Shown here in pieces: positions 1-13,319 of a stretch of 64,000 bases of DNA. The stretch spans positions 15,998,501-16,062,500 of the forward strand of contig OY987268.1 in the NCBI GenBank assembly GCA_963920665.1, written 5' to 3'. The DNA comes from Straminergon stramineum. Its lineage: Eukaryota; Streptophyta; Bryopsida; Hypnales; Calliergonaceae. Under the pieces are notes generated by a model. The model saw only the letters and a list, made by a program, of their open reading frames with translations, ran no database searches and had not been told where the DNA came from. Made by a program: the position numbers and the translations under genes. Numbering within the stretch: position 1 is the first letter of the stretch; each line of letters starts with the position of its first letter.

Positions 1-960
1 GTATAATCAATATGTAGAATTTTGTGACGACTTATTTGGTGCAAATGTAAGAGCTGCATTTTAGACAATGATAAAGGTAACAACATCTAATTGTCACCCT
101 TTTTAAATCCAAACTCTAGAAATTGGATTTATTCATGAAAAATGTACAATTTCTACTCTTGAAAAAACGTGGTTACAATTAGGTACACCTATTTCTTGCA
201 CTTATAAAAATTCATAGTTTATTCATACGATATCCAAAAATGCATTCTAAGAGAACCTTGAATCTCCTTTTTACCACCAATAGGATCCCCCCCCCAAATT
301 CAAAACAAGAATGGGAACCATGATGAATTCAAGCATTCACTCAAATGCACATAGGTCATCTTCAATGCATTCTGGAAATTGTCTCAACAAAGATAACTTT
401 TTAAGACCAATTTGGAGAGCAAAGTGCATTGGTGACCATGAGATTTGCCAACATCCCTATAATTTTTGTCTTTTAGCTAGCTTTAGAAGCTATTTATTTT
501 CTTTGTCCAATGTCTAAATTTGAGTTTTCTAGTACCTATTCAAAGTACTTTGAATGCACTTCTAATGATAGAAATTTCAAGTTTTAATTATAAGGCAATG
601 AAAAGGTTAGAGTTATATTTGGCAGGGCAAATTCTAGAGTCTATTGAAGATGCCTTCAATGTGGGCACCCGAAAATGCACCTCTTGCCCAAAACTGCCAT
701 CATCACTTTGCATACATCTCCAAAATCAATATGTACCTCCATGGAAGAAATGATTTCAGAACCTCTACCAAAAAAACATTGACCCTTTGTAACTTTTGCA
801 TACAGTATCCAAATGTTGCATTCTTTGATGCATTGGAACCTCCTTACAGTTTCCAACAAAGAAAGATGAAAATTTAACCATTCTAACAATAGTAACTAGG
901 CACAGTCGCAAAAAGTGGCGGTTTGGGTCATGAAGCCCACCTTAAAACATCAGATTCACC
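1..960. other. AT-rich intergenic DNA, no gene seen
   Basis: I see no open frame with family resemblance here. Phrases around 170-260 and 770-850 resemble each other and also resemble 63.7 kb (a stretch reading like 'aacttttgcat..atccaaat'), so this is probably dispersed-repeat DNA. A run of nine C lies near 288. The end of the stretch probably holds the promoter and 5' UTR of the plastid-protein gene starting at 961, but I cannot point to a clear TATA box. Confidence 0.5.
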
Positions 961-3900
961 ATGCATGCTATTCTCCAATCTTTTGGACAGTCATCATCAG
1001 TGAACCTGAACCGCCAGCTCCCACTGCGTGAGCCCCAAATCCAAAGGCTCCCAGTGAAGAGCAGGCTTATCCACAAGCTCCATCCTGCCAGAACTCACAG
1101 GCATAGCCGTCCTCTAGCTCATCAACTCTTGCGCTTCAGGCTTCGTCGTCCACCCACCCCCGACAACCCAACCACAAATTTCCATATCATTCTCCCGGTA
1201 TCAACTGTGTGCATGGTAAGTCAAATCACACTTCTCATTTCGCATTCCGAATCCATGTCTTTGAAGAAGTTCACGGAGCTAGCTCGAGTTCATCGTACTG
1301 TACATTAGACAAAATTGGAAATGATGGAGGAAGTTGGTCTTTCGGTTGTTTGGTGTTGAAATGCCGTTCGTTGTAGTTTCCTATTGTCGATCAGTTGCTT
1401 GAATCGCTTCCAAGAGGAATGCGTGCAGAGCTTCTGTTTTGTTATTGGGGAGTGTACGTACAAAAAACAGGATATACATGAGTGCAGAGCAGAACACTGA
1501 AAGTACTGTACTGCCGCACCAATGGAGAGAAAGAGAAAGCGGTGGACTCTGCGAATTTAGTAGGACGCAATGTGGTGAAGAAACATAAGGATCGTGGTAA
1601 TTTATGTCGCTGGAGGTGCTAATGGCGATTAAGCTCCAAGAATGAACGACGGGCTATGCTTATTAGAGTGAGCCAGGAGCTTCATCTGGTTGGAACCCTT
1701 GTTGCTTATTACCGGTAGACTTTGGTTGGCTCGGGGCTCGAGGGATTAGGCCCTGCATTGAAAAGAAGCTAGTGAATGGGAACAAGTTGGAGTAGTGAAG
1801 CCAATCAGTGATACTGCGTGCCGGAGCTTGTGCTTGCTGTTTTAAAATGGGGATGTTCAACTAGGGCTCAAATTTTTGTGTCAGTTGGACTTAAACTGCA
1901 AATGTTGTGGCAAAATTCCACAACAGGGGGAACATGACAAAGGATACATTGCCGGGCACCCCTAGTGGGGTTCGCCCATGACTGTACTTGGCTTGCGTTC
2001 CCCTGTTGTGACATTTTGCCGAAAATGGGTCGCAAGAGAGAGAGAGAGAGTGATACAAATTAACGGTAGCCAGTTCTTCTTGGAATTTGCGAATTGAGTT
2101 GTGTAATAAAAAATCGAACTCACTGCAATTTGGGTATCGGACTAGGTCAAGACTGAATCAAAGCCCTCAAATCTTGGAAATCTGCAATTCTCTCTCTCAA
2201 TGAGAGAGTAGAGGATGATGTTTTTGAATGATTTTCTACACCACCGTACCGTAATTTGTTTTCCAATTGCCTTTGAATCATGTGGCAATGAAAGTGACGG
2301 GAGACGGTTTTGTGTGCAGGCTTTGCGAGCGTCGGTGAGCGCCACTTCCATCGGCCATGGACGACTGGAAAAGCTGTCCACAGGAGCTCCAGTCCCTAGA
2401 GCTGGACTTTTGCACCATGGTTCTGCCAAGTGCAGAATTGCGCACTCGCTGTCCACAAGCTGCACCACGAGGAGGCCAGCTGCAAGGAGAAGGGCCATTA
2501 GGATGGAGGAGGCTGCAATTGTGACCCCCACCACCCTCACTGGGGAGGCAGGTGTGATCTTCTGTTTGTTCTAATGTGAGCTTCTTCGCTCTCACTTTTG
2601 GGGGTCTTGGCTGTTTGTTTCTCACCTGCGTTTGGTTGCCGTAAAACTGATCATGATCCAATTCTGTCAAAATCTAAGAGGGCGTGTCATTGTAGAATGT
2701 CAATCTAAGACTGCTCATTGTAGAATGTCAATCCTAGTTTTTCGAGGGCACTTCAACAATAAGGTAGCTAGCTTGGACAATCTGAGATTGGTGTTCTATA
2801 GTGAATGTAGTCAATACATTTTGACGGAGTCAGGTCCTTGGTTGGTTTTATAGCAACCCACCTTATGTGCCTTGGTTAGGTCTTGTAGGATGCCCATGTG
2901 AAAAACATGGTTTGCATAGACAATTTGAAGGAAATGACTGATGAGACAATCCACATGATCAATTAGGATACAATGATTGGTAGGAGTAAGGGCCCAAAAC
3001 TAATGTCACTTACAAAATTAGTGTCACCATAAAGAATCTATTTGGTTGGAAATTTGGTATAATGCAATAGTATTTGTATGTGTGAAATACAATAATTTTT
3101 TTTCTTCAAATAGTATGACTTTGGTAAGTTGGTGTCATGCAAGTGGGGTGTGTTGGTGAATTTTGGAGTGGAGGCAAATGTATTTTGTTTGTCTTTGAAT
3201 GCCCAAATCCATTTTGGACATTTTTTTTTCTTTTATCTTTGTACAAATACAAAGTGTACTTCAATTTTATCAAAGTAGTCATCAGAAGAGGTTTCTTTTT
3301 AAAGATTCAAACATAACTTTGGATAACCATTGTCCTAAAATATATAGCTACAATATAAGACTCTTTGTCCTTATAACCTGGGCAAGAATATTAAGATTAC
3401 AAATATTGTGATTTGATTTCGTAGGTGCTCTCCTTGACGATGAAGATAATGAGGGTCCAATACTCTTGGGTCCCACGGATGTGTCCCAACATGTGGCTAT
3501 TTTGAAAAGAGCTGCCAAGACAAAGAAAGTGCCACCAACAGAGGTGTTTGCTGCCATGAAGGCCATAGAGAAGGCCAAAGTAGACCCTTCCAATTTTCTT
3601 GAGGCATTGGGTGGGACGGAATCACCGGGACGAACGTGGATGCTCGTCTTTAATGCTAACAAGAACTTGGTAATGTCCATTACAACTACTAAGTGTGAAA
3701 TGTTGAACAAATGCAAATAGAGATGCAATTGGGAAGAGGGTCCCTATTGCGTATGCCTACTTTATATGCAACCAACCAAGTATTGGATACAAAGAACATC
3801 ATTATGTTTCATAAATCATCTTGTGATGTTTGTCTATTTTTTCGTTTTTTATCCTTCAAGGACATCAAGGCCAAAAAGTGGTGGAGAGGTGACTTCCAAG

Positions 3901-5594
3901 GTTATTGTAGAAATGAAGAATGCACCTATTGGTCCAAGAATTCGATCATTTTTGGTTCACTACCTTGGCGATAGGTCTTGCCCTTTCAAGGTTAATCCCT
4001 AAAGGATGGAGCCCATGATCGTGTAGTCAAATTTGAAAGTCTCCTACTCCTATATCCTCTAGTTCTTCTCTATTTTTCAATGAATTTTTTGGGTTTTTTT
4101 TTCATAGACGAAATCACATGTCCGATATATGGCATAAAATTTTCAGAACTTTTTGTGAAAATTTTAAATTACCATAATTTTTTTAAGAAAAAATGAAGAA
4201 AATTCACATCACATATAAAATGTGCTTAAAATCTCTGAAAATTTCAGAATAGGAGTAAATTATTGTAGTGTAGAACAGAATGGTATGAAGAAAATTTGAG
4301 AAAAAAACATTCTTGAGGAGTGGTGCAATGGTGAGAACAGAGAGGGAATTAATTAACCTTATAAGGACGCTGCAGACCTAAAAGGTATGATGGATGACTT
4401 CGTTGTTAACTAAAGAAACAAAGAATGCAACTATTGGTCCAATAATTGGAGTATTTTGGTGACTACCTTGGTCATGGGAGGTAGTGTCCTAGGGTTAAAA
4501 GTCTCTGGGGGTCAGATGACTGAATTCATTTGCTATTGTGTTTCCCTTTGCAGGTGAGAGAAGCTCTCAATGGAGGTCCCGGCGGAGGCCAGTATCTGCC
4601 TGTGTCTGCAATTCAAAACTTCGATGCTGCGGTAAGTTTGAGGATGGGCTATCTATCAATAGAGTTTAGGGATTACTTGCTGGCGTGATCATGTCCTTGC
4701 AACATTCCCGTAGAACACCTTGCATCAAGACCTTTGGGTTGCAGTTCTTGAATTAGTAATTTTGCTCATTTGGAACAAGTGAGAGCAAGCGCTTCAACTT
4801 TGAATCCCTTGCATTTAACTTATTCACTTCTTTTTTTGTATTGGAGCTAGCAAAATGTTTTGGTAGTTGCTTTGCTAAATGTTCTAAGTGAGCTACAAAT
4901 TCAAATGGAACACGCTGATACTCACATCTTTTGGAGCAACAAATTGCGTGGTAGAAGTTTTTCCAGATGTGCTAAATGTCCATATTAAACACTCTGGTAT
5001 CCAACTTTTTCGTTGCAGGAATAATGTCTTTATAGAAGTTCTGCTATATGTGCTACAAATTCAAATTGAACACTCTAGAATCTGCAGGTAGAATAATGTC
5101 TTTTTTAGAAATTTTGCTGAATGTACTACAAAATCAAAGTGAACACCGGTATTCACATTTGTAGCGGTTTTGCTGAATGTGCTCAAACTTCAAATTAAAC
5201 ACTCTGGTTCACATTTTTGGTGCTAAGAGAAATGGTTTTAGGGTTTAGGATTTCTTCTGAGTTTCGTTTCATTGGTGAACTTTGGGTGCAGGCCATGAAG
5301 ATAGAGAATGGGGTGTACCTGGGTCCCTTGGGAGCATTTGCGTTTGAGGGTCGATTTTCATGGAAGAAGCGAATTCTGGCCTTCATTTTCGACAAGATTA
5401 AGATCAAGATCGGCATCCTGCCACCCTTTACAATCAACATTGGCAAGAAGGAGGATGAAGGTCGCACTCCGGGCAATGCAGATGCCTTTTTCATCTGGTT
5501 TTACGCAGACGACGAGATTATTGTCGCTAAGGGCCGAGGCGGGGGGGTCGCCTTCTGGTGTCGCTGCAAACGAGTTCCTTCTGACAAATTCTAA
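961..5594 (+). CDS. Conserved plastid-type protein of the green lineage, five exons, 370 aa
   Basis: Proposed exons are 961-1215, 2320-2551, 3425-3669, 4554-4631 and 5292-5594. All introns have GT-AG borders and the phases agree at every junction (0, 1, 0, 0). The first ~160 residues are rich in Ser, Arg, His and Ala and poor in acids, as in a chloroplast transit peptide. The conserved part begins at ALLDDEDNEGP and continues through GRTWMLVF, GGGQYLPVSAIQNFDAA, ENGVYLGPLG, FEGRFSWKKRILAFIF and FFIWFYADDEI to the C-terminal AFWCRCKR. I remember this pattern from uncharacterised plant chloroplast proteins distantly like fibrillin/PAP (plastoglobule-associated) proteins. That family link comes from memory and is not proven here. 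The last three exons are strongly supported. Exons 1-2 rest on splice borders, phase and composition, so the exact start is uncertain. No neighbour suggests a pathway. Confidence 0.75.
1216..2319 (+). other. Intron 1 of the plastid-protein gene
   Basis: The donor is a consensus GTAAGT directly after codon 85, and the acceptor is TGTGTGCAG. The 1.1-kb intron contains a short GA microsatellite near 2034-2050. No other gene was seen inside it. Confidence 0.6.
3895..4500 (+). repeat. Two related segments inside intron 3 of the plastid-protein gene
   Basis: The segments near 3910-3995 and 4410-4500 share phrases such as 'gaatgcacctattggtcc', 'ctaccttgg' and a final 'agggtta'. A weaker relative lies at about 14500-14580. 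This suggests a dispersed repeat lodged in the intron. Boundaries are approximate. Confidence 0.5.
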
Positions 5595-7447
5595 AAGAGA
5601 TGGTTTCCAAGCCCGTTTTTTCTATGTCTTTAGATGAAGAATGAGGTTATAGGGTCTCAAAGGGGATTCTTACAACCGCCTCTTCCCATTTGAAACCCCC
5701 AACCCCAACCACCTCCTTCTCTACCCCGTCCATTTTCTTACTTGAAATTTGTGAGTGTGTTTTCCCTCCTTGTAGAATATCAATACCAATGTTCACAAAT
5801 GTGTCCCAAATAATTTATGGTTGCAAGAAATGCGAATACTAGACTGTTCATTATTTGGTACATTTAGCAGTGTTTTTAGCAACTTGAGCTAGTTTGGGAC
5901 AATTGCTATTTAGTGTAGTAGTGTATGGTCTGTGTGTGTTCCCCCCTGGACTGCATCTGGGTGCAAGTACGAATTCCTACTAGTGCTCGTGAAATTGCAG
6001 TGCCCTGGAAACAGGCACTGTAATGAAATGAGTGCTAAGGCAGACTTGAGGGGTGAGCTACTGTAGTTGAGAAATCAGTCGACAAGTTGAAGACACGGTG
6101 CGCTTTTGCTTATGTTCTTCATATCAATGTTCAATACCAAGTTTACCGTCCACCAGAAGCCAAGTTGATCAGAATGTGAATACATTTCAACAACAGCTAT
6201 GGACGATTCTCTAGAATTGTGTAATGGGGTTTTACTGGCACACAGGTTGATCAGAACTCGTGCAAGTAAGCAACTAAGTTTTGTCCATTCGTGGTGCAAC
6301 TACAAAGCTGCAAGAGTGTATGTCTGATTTGTAGTGCAGTTGCAAAGTTATGCAAAGCTTGTTTGATGTTGTAACTAAGCTGTAAATGCAGCATTTTCGG
6401 TATCAGGAACTGGAGTTCAATTTTCAAGTAGCTAAAAACACTGTACTGTGCAATACATAAAATTATTACTCATGTAGTTGTTGCTTGTGTTGATGTAATT
6501 GGCCTCCTCCCTTATGTCGCAAACCACCAAATTTCTTATGCAAATGTAACTTTGTGATGATGCAATTAGTCTTCTCCCTTCGATCCAAAATCAACCAAAA
6601 AACACTTAAATGGATGTGATGATGTACCATGATACATACAATTAAGTGCAGTGATGCTACCGGTAGTACAAATGGACTGCGGAAAGAAGAAGAATCACAT
6701 TGTGCCCAATTTGGTAACAAACTTGCTAATTATGCAGTATAGCAGCAGGGATCTTGAGATCCGACACCCCCCTAGTATGTCCCAAACCAGTGTCATTGTC
6801 ACAAAGTCTCAAAAAAATTATGCAAACAATAAACTTTGCTTCCAAATAGGATTGTAAACGCCACATACCCTCACTCCACTGGAAAACCAGAAAGATTGGA
6901 AGAAAGTCATAGCCTCTTAAGAAAGGACAAGCCGTGGAATTCTTGGCACACGTTAAATGATACCAAGTGTGAAAGAGAAAAATATTCTCAATCCCAAATC
7001 TACTACGCAACCTCGGATCTTCCAAGGCCTATGATAGAACTGGTCCATGTGTATTAAATGACCAAAGTCGGGACTAAATATTCTCACCTTTAAATTTTGA
7101 CTACTGTGTCTCATATCTTCCCAGCTCGAAAAATACTCTCAGATTGATGATCATATTAATTTAACTGAAATTAAACCTTGTACCAAAGAGCCCCGTTCGA
7201 GTACATAGACCAAGCAACCAAACAAAGAAAAAAGAGCATGCAAAATCATCCTTCACATAAGCAAAGGAGGATGAAACATGTTCCTTGTTCGTACGGATCC
7301 CAAGGCCCGAGTGTTCGGAAGGCTCATGACTGATGCCGCTGATGATGAAGAAACTGGTGGAGTAATGTCTTTGCAATCTCACAAGTGAAAGTAAATCAGC
7401 CTTTTAAAAATACCTCCGCATTACAAAATCTCCGCATAGCGAACTGC
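5595..7447. other. Intergenic stretch between two convergent genes
   Basis: This is the 3' flank of the plastid-protein gene (plus strand) and of TIM50 (minus strand), so the two genes converge. Several short open frames occur on both strands, but none shows a family pattern, splice support or unusual composition. I see nothing else that I can name. Confidence 0.5.
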
Positions 7448-10400
7448 TCATCGACTCCAAAGGCGAGTTGTCTTTTTGCGTTCTGCCATTTTCCTGCAAG
7501 CCAAGAACAATTTAGCCGCAAGCTTTAGAAGTAATGCGGACTAGGCAGTACTATTGACGATCCGGAAGAAGAGAGCTAGTATACTACTGAATCAGGGTGC
7601 TAGCAAACCATTCTTCATCCAGGCCCAAGGCTTCGAGAAGTCCCTGATCTCAGTTGCAGACTGCTATTCCAGGACCCTAATAAATCTCAAATCCAACAGA
7701 GCGGATCAAGTAGGATTCGTGTTAACCCTTAAAGGACAGACTGGTGACCCTGGAAATCATCCCTTTTGGAACCGTGTGACATCTACTTAGAAAAAACAAA
7801 AAATAGTCATTGGGAGTCAAACTACTGTAGAAGATCTCCCCTTTCCATCCCTAATTCCGAGTATGAATAGTTGCACTTCTGTCCTACACAGAAGGATTCC
7901 TTGTCATTCATCGGACAAAAAACGTCCGCCGCGTCGTTTATGGGTTAAGGTCGAAACCAACGCTAGGCCTTAAGCCATCCCACTTAAGATCTATTCAAAA
8001 ATTTACAAAAAAACCCAGTCACCTAGGTTTTGATCTCGTTGACTTTTGGTTATTATAAATACACTTGGGTCCTCAATGCTTCGGATAGGATTTCATCACC
8101 TTCCATACCCTAGAGAATACCAGGCTTGCACGGCTGGTCGTCTACACTACTCCAGAAGAACAATGGGAAAAAACAAACTCGAAATGTTTTGTTCTCCTTG
8201 ATCATCATATGACAGCGTGTGTTGATTTTTCCTTACCTCTGTAGTTCCTTGGTCCTTTCTCTGAACTCGGTGGGAACGTCCAAACCCTCGTACGAAGCTA
8301 ACACGGGCCGAATGTCTGCTGGCCTCTGCCGCGCCACGACTGCCACATCCACAGCCACAAGACACGGAATTTACGTACGAGTCTTCTCATATAAAGCTAC
8401 AAATGAGAACCTAAATTTAGATATCAAGTTGGAAAGGCAAGAGACTCTGGCCACTAATACTATGAAAAATTTGTCTATCATAAGATCAACTGATATATTA
8501 GGGTTGAAAGACGCATACATTCAAGAAAAGGAAGCAGGTCTAGAAGAACTGTGTCCTCTGCTTCTAGTTTCCATGGCTTCAGAGAAAGAGCATTCTCGGG
8601 TTGCAAAGTAGACTCCTTGGCATGTCCGCTGAGATATATCACATGCGTCGGATCCCTGTTCAGCTTCTCGAGATCCTGCATGCGAGTGTGCGGATCAAGA
8701 TTATGCGATTAGTCAATCAACTTCAAAATTCTCAGCATGTCCAACACAACCTAACGGCTAACAAAATTCACCAAATTTTAACACGGAAGTGCTCAAATGG
8801 TCAACAGTAATCACTTTCATATCCAAAGGAATTGAATGTGAAATCATTTAAGAACTTTCAAGGAACGTAACAAAATGGGCCAATCGAAAGAAGAAATCAT
8901 ACCACACATTCTTGAGCGATAGAAACGTGTTATTAGAAATTCCTACAACTGACTATGGTAATCCACTTTTAGGATAGACACGTTCTTGGTTGCTCCCATT
9001 TACCCGGAGATGTTTTCCGTTGACGTATTGTGTAGCGTCCCGCGATAATCTATACCTTATGCACCCCTTCTGATCCAGCTTTTCCAGAACTGGCTCAACG
9101 TACTGTAGACCAAAACCAAAAAGACATATAAGGGACCAACATGCACTATCTCCAAAGCAAATGCAAGTTGGTTCAACCACCAACATGAATATGAATCATG
9201 TAAAACCTCATACAAAACGGATTAAGGTAAGCGAATCTTTGAGAACTAAGAAAAATATGCAGATAACATTATGTAGACCACCTAACTTCCTAAACCCAAA
9301 TTGGCTGATAATGAAGAAACGGTTCCTCTAAGGGCATAGCACAAGTCAGAAATGCAAGAGGTGAACTTACAAAGCTGAGCTGGTCTGAATAGATGACTAG
9401 CTCATAGTGCTGAGCGAGCTGCTCTAAGAAAGCGTCCACTCCAGGTCTTTTGAAAGTCCGCCATCCTCTATCCCTCTGTGAATCACAACATAGTTCAATA
9501 TCAAGGGAAAGTACGTAATGTGAATCTTAAAAAAACCTGAAAAACAGAAGTCAAGGAGGTACCTCTTCCTCATCCACAGACCCTAATAACATTAGCAACT
9601 AATGGGGAATCTTTTGTGATATTGATCAGGCCAGATATAAAACATTGAGGTGCAAGCTCACAAAAGATCAAAACAAGACTTGCCTTCCAGTCAGAATAGA
9701 CCAAGGTTTCATTCAGGTCCAAGACAAGGGTGAACGTGCCCTTCTCCTGTGGAAGTAGATCGGGCAACAGCTTACTCGAAGATGGAGCTGCAATACCCTG
9801 CACCCAAATCCAGATACAATTCATGAAGATTAAGTTACATGGACTAGGACATGGAGTTCCACTCGCTAGCGACACATTCTAATCATCGATGCGACAAAAA
9901 AATCATAATCACATCTCATAGTGTGTTTCAAACAAGCAACTAATTGCAAGTGTCTCTACCCTAAATAGGAATGTATGATTTTCAGATGTATCTTTCCCCG
10001 TAATCCTCGGTATGATCCTCACTGATTGAAAAACTCAAAATCCTATTAGATAAACTTAGAATGCCACTATTCTTATAACCACATATCACAATTCTAGTAG
10101 ATATAATATGAGGCCCAACGTGCTACTGTTGCTATTTGACACACGTCATTGGACACCTAAACTTCTACATTTTCAAACCATTGCTTAGTTTCTCCCCTGG
10201 AGCATAGACAAAATAACCCTTTTTAAGAATACCATTTGTCAAGATAAAGTTCCACTCACGCGAATTTGGTCTTCCAGATTCTTTCGTGTTTCGATATAGA
10301 AGTCCGCCACACTTATAGCAGCTGCGCTTCCGCAATTATCAACAAATCAAAACGCTCAGATCTCATGATGAAAGGTTATCGTCAAAAACCAACGAAATTT

Positions 10401-12219
10401 CATTCAACCATCTTTATCAGGTCATCGTTTGTTCTACCACGTACGAGAAATCACATCCTAGACAGCTGGAAACACACCTTCAAGAGACGTTGTATAAACC
10501 ACAGTACGTATCTTCTGCAACCAAAAAAACAAAACCCAAAAGCATGAGTACATATTTCATCTAGCCCAGTAAACTACACTCAACCTAACGTTTCCTGCCT
10601 CATTCCAGAGGGACCATACAGTGAACAATCCCTACTTCCATTCCATAAAATAGAGCACACACTTAAAACAACCTTCAAGGTAATCCGAACTGAAGGCAAA
10701 AAGACTACTTAAGCGTGGAAAAATCTGCGTAGATGCTAAAAACGATCACCCTTCCCAATGAGTAATTTCTCCTCCATCCGGTACTCATGAATCACATCAA
10801 CAAGTTCGAATTGTATCATATGCAGATAAAATGCAATGGAAATTAAGGCAAGGTCACCAGATGGAATAAAACGACTCACTTCCAAAAGATTAGCCTCATC
10901 GGAAGTCTGGATGTTTTTCGAAGACTTCAAATCAGCGACTTTTCGCTCCACAAAATCAACATCGTATGCTACACAGGATCCAAATTTAAAAGAAAATTAA
11001 ATCCATGAGTATGAGCATCGCATGAGTTTGAACAATGCACGTCACAAAGCACCTTAATCCCACACAACAGAAGATCTCCACAATCAATAAATCACAACCG
11101 AGTCGGGGAAGCAAGTTAAGCACAGTTTGAATGATTGAGGCTCCACATGTGATCGATGGCCATTCATCTCATTCCAGAGTATTCTTAACAAAAGTCATTT
11201 GTTTTCAAAACAGGTCTCTGAGACAATGAAATTGTCATGTGTAATCAGCTTTAACCAGAAGGGCAGGAATAACAGCCCTGCTGACGTGATGTAAAACCCT
11301 ACGCAGTGAACTTCAATAGGTCGCAATGGTCTCATCTCGTCACAATAGCTATAAAAGAAGGCGCGTATTATAGCTCTTTTGGGGTGCATTTTCAGTAGTT
11401 CTCTACCCGCGGTTTTGATTAAATTAATAATTCCATCCAAACGCTGAAAAGAGAATAAATTCACAGTCATTGAAGACATTAAGAAACCCTAATCCGGCAC
11501 TCCAGTCCTCCACATCAAACTCGAATCTCAGCCAGCTTAAAACCTAAACCTAAATTTCCAGCGGCAGCCTTCGCGAGATCATCGAATCCATCAACATAGA
11601 AAATCCACGAAATTCATTTTATTCTGAATCCGATCCCAATTCCCGAATACCCTCCCCTCACCGATCCAATCCGAAGCCCTTGTAAAAATAACTTCTCAAC
11701 CTCCACAGTCCTCCAGAAAATAGGACACATTTGGAATCGGGAACAGAACCTCCGCTGCAGAATGTCCCTAGTAGAATCATCCTCAACGGAAATGCCTGTG
11801 CATACTGCAGGGGAGGAGGTCCCCGATTCCATATAAATTCTTACCACAAAATCAAAACAAAAAATCCGAAAAATCCAGAAAACATCGAAATCAAGATTCC
11901 TCTTCCTGTAAGAGAATGAGACCAGGGGAGAAACCCTACCGTAGGTTACATATGCGGTTCCGCCCACGGCTGCCGTGGAGGCGATCAACAAGCTCGACTT
12001 GAACAACCTCCACAGCAAACTCTGCTTCGCCTTCACCGTCGTCTCCTCCGCCGCAGCCGCGGCCACCGCCGTTGTACCAGCTGCTGCCGAGGTGGTGGCC
12101 TCCGTCGATGTTGAGGCGACAGTGCTGAGCGCCATTCGCTCCATCCATGGCTGCTGCGGCCGCCGAGGCAATCGCCGAAGCATGGCGGCCTTGTTCATCG
12201 CATTCGATCGATCGATCAA
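7448..12219 (-). CDS. TIM50: Mitochondrial import inner-membrane translocase subunit TIM50, ten exons, 363 aa
   Basis: TIM50 is the receptor of the TIM23 complex that takes presequence proteins arriving from the outer-membrane translocase. Exons in transcript order are 12219-11940, 10968-10880, 10514-10478, 10321-10260, 9797-9684, 9475-9371, 9102-9004, 8675-8519, 8339-8237 and 7493-7448, with consistent phases throughout. The N-terminus (1-70) is rich in Arg, Ala, Ser and Thr, like a mitochondrial presequence. One membrane segment lies at about residues 75-92. The FCP1/HAD-like domain carries DLNET (183-187), then YSDWK, RGWRTFKRPGVDAFLEQ, YELVIYSDQLSF, GCIRYRLSRDAT and LSGHAKESTLQPEN, and the protein ends in RLWSR. 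The intron after YSDWK has a GC donor (AAG|GCAAGT). Met8 and Met13 are alternative starts. Identity is very secure; small exons 3 and 4 rest on phase and similarity. Confidence 0.92.
7712..7960 (+). repeat. Dispersed repeat, copy 1 (copy 2 at about 19150-19400)
   Basis: This stretch lies inside the last intron of TIM50. It matches about 19150-19400 in order: 'ggtgaccctggaaatc', 'cccttttggaaccgtgtgac', 'ttgcacttctgtcctac' and 'ttgtcat'. Both copies carry a TTAACCC-type motif. No coding capacity was recognised. Confidence 0.65.
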
Positions 12220-13300
12220 TCAAAGTGTGATCACAGATGCCGAAAGGCTTGCCCGTTCATGAGATGGTCCGAGAATCGAAACTTCCACGATTAGGGTTTC
12301 GGGGTAGCAACAGTCGAAGACGAATGTCATGGTACTCGAAACTGTGATGACTGTTCGTGGGCAAGCGGGCGTGAAGGCCAAGGCGGGCTTCTCCGTTAGT
12401 GGACGCCGAAAGGGTGGTAGCTTCTGCGAACCTTCGGGTAAGTGGTTTTTTTTAAAGGGAAATGATAGATTTTCGTGGATTTTTTTCTTTTTCTTTTTTG
12501 GCATGTATTGGAGGTTGTCACACCTTCTTCTCTCCATTTTCAATCTTCTGAGAATGAGGATGTGGCACTATCTTGTGAAGAAGTTTTCACTTGTGAATAT
12601 TTCACCTTTAGCCCCTAAAGTCCCGTGGGTCTTGCGGGGGCCAAAATGTAACTTTAGGTAGGCTACTAATTTGTCAAAATTTGTCATGATTTTTTGAAAT
12701 CTTTTCAAACATGCGCATTTGGTAGAGCTTCACGTGCATATAAGTTTTTCAAGAATCCAACTTATCCTTCAAAAGTTATAAGCATTTTTGGAGAAAACAA
12801 AAGAAGGTGGACAAGGTGAGCAAGTTGAAATTCATTGACTTCAAATTGGGGCAACAAAGGGGGCAAAATAGGTGACAAATTGTTGAACAACAGGGTGCTT
12901 TGAACACCCTATGAAGCCCATGGACCACCATATGTGATGGAAGTGGTGAAGGTCGAAGTTTGACCTTCCCAATGTTGGGAACCTGATGGGAACATAACAA
13001 GAATGCAAAGGGACCCTTTCTTTGAGGGTGCCTCATTCTCATGATCTCTTTATTATTCTAATATTCTTTCTAAATTCTGTAAGAATTAGAGATTTTATTT
13101 ATTTTCCAAATTTTTTTGGAGGTCGTCAAGGATGACTAAATCCTTAAATCCATTGTTTGGATTATTTTTTAGAGAATTTGCAAGTGCGGATGCTCTAAGA
13201 GTAATAGTTAGATCAAATAAGATTTCATTATGGTACCATTCTAAAGCAATTATCTTAGCATTAATTTACAATTACTTCTTGAATAATACATGAAGTAGGT
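12220..13300. other. Upstream flank of TIM50, then AT-rich DNA
   Basis: The first 200 bp are richer in GC and probably hold the TIM50 promoter and 5' UTR, since transcription leaves on the minus strand. A plus-strand open frame at 12329-12661 shows no family pattern. A variant of the recurrent TTAACCCC-type motif lies near 12610-12650. I see no gene in the rest. Confidence 0.4.
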
Positions 13301-13319
13301 GCCTTAACTTTAGAAATCA

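Noticed and set aside
2142..2540. Minus-strand frame with a hydrophobic N-terminus resembling a signal anchor
   Set aside because: It lies opposite exon 2 of the plastid-protein gene, where splice borders and phases support the plus strand.
11614..11939. Extension of the first TIM50 exon as a 201-aa protein
   Set aside because: The conserved reading leaves the frame at the donor GTAGGG (11939-11938) and resumes at 10968 with AYDVDFVERKV. The extension has no family similarity.
12329..12661. 110-codon plus-strand frame upstream of TIM50
   Set aside because: Low-complexity content, no domain, no splice context, and it overlaps the probable TIM50 promoter.
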